From CAYVUB01 sp964454675 (GTDB lineage Bacteria > Bacteroidota > Bacteroidia > Flavobacteriales > Flavobacteriaceae), in the NCBI GenBank assembly GCA_964454675.1, contig CAYVUB010000011.1, forward strand, positions 1 to 64,000: DNA of 64,000 bases. Reading direction: 5' to 3'. Shown here one piece after another: positions 62,784 to 64,000 of the stretch (positions within the stretch are counted from its first letter, which is position 1; every line of letters starts with the position of its first letter). The position numbers and the translations under genes are program-made. The notes under the pieces were generated by a model, which saw only the letters and a list, made by a program, of their open reading frames with translations, ran no database searches and was not told the origin of the DNA.

Positions 62784-63509
62784 AAAAAGGACTTCTTAAA
62801 TGACTTCTGCTTAAAGCCATCTCAGCCGTGTGTTGAGGTGGTTTTTTGTTGTCATTCCGAACGAAACGAAGTGAAGTTGAGGAATCTAAAACAGAGAAAT
62901 CTGTAAAGAAAAGGTCTTGGATAACTATAGATTAGCTTCGCTGAACCACTTCGTTAGGTTTCCTCTGTTTCGTTCCGTTGCACTGCACTACAATCGGACA
63001 CGAGGCGATAGCCGAACTGGCGAAGCAATGACACCGTTTGTGTTGAGCTTGTCATGCTGAACTTGTTTCAGCATCAGTTCGCAAGCTCGTGTCAGCATCT
63101 CATCTCAACTTAGTCAAGACCCTGAAACAAGTTCAGGGTGACAAGCATAGAGTTCAGGGTGACAACGTAGAGGTTAATTATGTCATGCTGAATTTATTTC
63201 AGCATCAGTTCCACTCTTGTCATGCTGAACTTGTTTCAGCATCTCATCCCATTAAGTTCCATCCTGTCATGCTTAGCATCCGCCAACAGATAAATTTGAC
63301 TCTTGCTTATGGTGTCTTGTTTTTATACCGTGGTTATTTTCAGTAAATTACTTTTTATCACATAATGCACGACAGTTAAAGTAAGATATATATTACAAAA
63401 TACGACAATAGTCATGTATTTCATCGATTATTTATGCGTTTTGTAGTGTTTTTCCATTTTTTTGAGTAGATTTACTATCCTAAATTAAACCAAATAACCC
63501 TACTTGATC
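62784..63509. other. Repeat-rich intergenic region downstream of the adhesin
   Basis: 726 bp with no real gene. Contains a tcattccgaac...gaggaatct repeat (62851-62888), the right direct repeat (62960-63141), gtcatgc...gcatc palindromes at 63051-63075, 63182-63206 and 63219-63243, and two gttcagggtgacaa variants. The last 170 bp are AT-rich leader of the next gene. Confidence 0.75.
62960..63141 (+). repeat. Right ~182-bp direct repeat flanking the adhesin gene
   Basis: Same orientation and order as 54027-54209. A 44-base stretch around cacgaggcgatagccgaact is nearly unbroken between the copies. Confidence 0.8.
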
Positions 63510-64000
63510 ATGAACAAAATTACTTGCTTATGTTTTTTAATGTGCTTGTGCCTTTCTGATATTATTACAGGCGGCAGCGCATTGTTCGCTTCTAATGATA
63601 TTCAGCGTGTACGTGTAAACTTTACAACACCTACAGGATATACCAGGTATCTTCTGCTGGGTTTTACACCCGATAATGCCGCTACCGATGCCTTTGACTA
63701 TGGTTATGATGCTCTTTGTGTTGAAAATTTACCAAACGACCTCAACTGGCGTATTGGCGATAAAAACTATGTGATACAGGGCGTAGGAGCTTTCAGTACA
63801 GAAAAAGTATATCCTTTCAGAATGTTTTTATCAAATTCGGGTTCGGTGCAAATAACATTGAACAGTCTCGAAAATTTTAACAACCCGGTTGATGTTTTTG
63901 TATATGATGCCCTATTGCAAACATTTGCCAAAATCAATGACACTTCATTTACAGCTGATATGTTGAGTGGCGAATATATCAATCGCTTTTTTATAACGTT
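63510..64000 (+). CDS. Partial exported protein homologous to the adhesin C-terminal module
   Basis: Frame open from the ATG at 63510 to the window edge (163 full codons, no stop), so only the N-terminus is seen. A hydrophobic signal-like start (KITCLCFLMCLCLSD) leads straight into a module matching the giant adhesin near residues 2545-2690. Both share GFTPDNAATDAFDYGYDAL, NYVIQGVGAF or its near form, and DVFVYDA/DVFIYDA. The whole gene probably continues to its own T9SS signal. It lies just past the right direct repeat, suggesting a duplicated and shuffled locus. Confidence 0.8.
   Translation, partial: MNKITCLCFLMCLCLSDIITGGSALFASNDIQRVRVNFTTPTGYTRYLLLGFTPDNAATDAFDYGYDALCVENLPNDLNWRIGDKNYVIQGVGAFSTEKVYPFRMFLSNSGSVQITLNSLENFNNPVDVFVYDALLQTFAKINDTSFTADMLSGEYINRFFIT

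Noticed and set aside
63089..63346. Plus-strand frame of 85 codons after the right direct repeat
   Set aside because: Built from three copies of the gtcatgc...gcatc repeat; no start context or similarity.

Overview
The window looks like a chromosome segment of a marine or freshwater flavobacterium (Bacteroidota, Flavobacteriaceae-like). The DNA is AT-rich. It carries SusC/SusD outer-membrane pairs, two proteins with type IX secretion (T9SS) C-terminal sorting domains, many lipoproteins with acidic residues after the lipidated Cys, and promoters of the Bacteroidota type (TTTG, then TAnnTTTG). Small palindromic repeats are scattered between the genes. No species name can be given from sequence alone.

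1-2,000: an M20 dipeptidase, then a tRNA-Leu(UAG) with a clear promoter and terminator. A decayed second copy of the tRNA 3' end and terminator follows about 110 bp downstream.

2,000-27,700: an alpha-glucan (starch/maltodextrin) utilisation locus. The minus strand carries susC, susD, a SusE/F-like triple-repeat lipoprotein, a T9SS-sorted GH13 amylase and, at the far end, an unexpected GH53 endo-galactanase. The plus strand carries a LacI-type regulator, then an MFS maltose-type transporter, beta-phosphoglucomutase, a GH65 maltose phosphorylase, a GH13 neopullulanase/cyclomaltodextrinase, a GH31 alpha-glucosidase and three GH13 lipoproteins. Surface amylases and SusCD would feed oligosaccharides to the periplasmic GH13/GH31 enzymes. 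Maltose then enters by the MFS carrier, is phosphorolysed by GH65, and its beta-glucose-1-phosphate becomes glucose-6-phosphate through PgmB. A perfect LacI-type operator palindrome lies upstream of susC.

27,800-31,800: a GAF-domain protein of unknown output faces, 9 bp away, an HD phosphohydrolase fused to a Pycsar-effector-like transmembrane module. A small conserved protein follows.

32,100-45,500: MsrA and SelO (redox defence), a large lipoprotein joining a metallophosphoesterase, a kinase-like middle region and an outer-membrane barrel, then a TesB thioesterase and a YhiN-type flavoprotein. Next come a ParE-type toxin-antitoxin pair with a MITE-like element directly upstream, a DUF1697 protein, a mevalonate-pathway cluster (diphosphomevalonate decarboxylase, GHMP/mevalonate kinase, UbiA prenyltransferase), and an RluB-like protein that lacks the catalytic Asp.

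45,800-53,700: a polyamine operon (arginine decarboxylase, agmatinase, deoxyhypusine-synthase-like enzyme) followed by a small acidic protein, then a VOC protein, a cellulose-synthase-like GT2 and an M49-like peptidase lipoprotein.

53,700-64,000: a repeat-rich region. Two roughly 180-bp direct repeats flank a 2,769-residue T9SS adhesin-like protein. Behind the second repeat a new gene, cut by the window edge, begins; it is homologous to a module near the adhesin's C-terminus.
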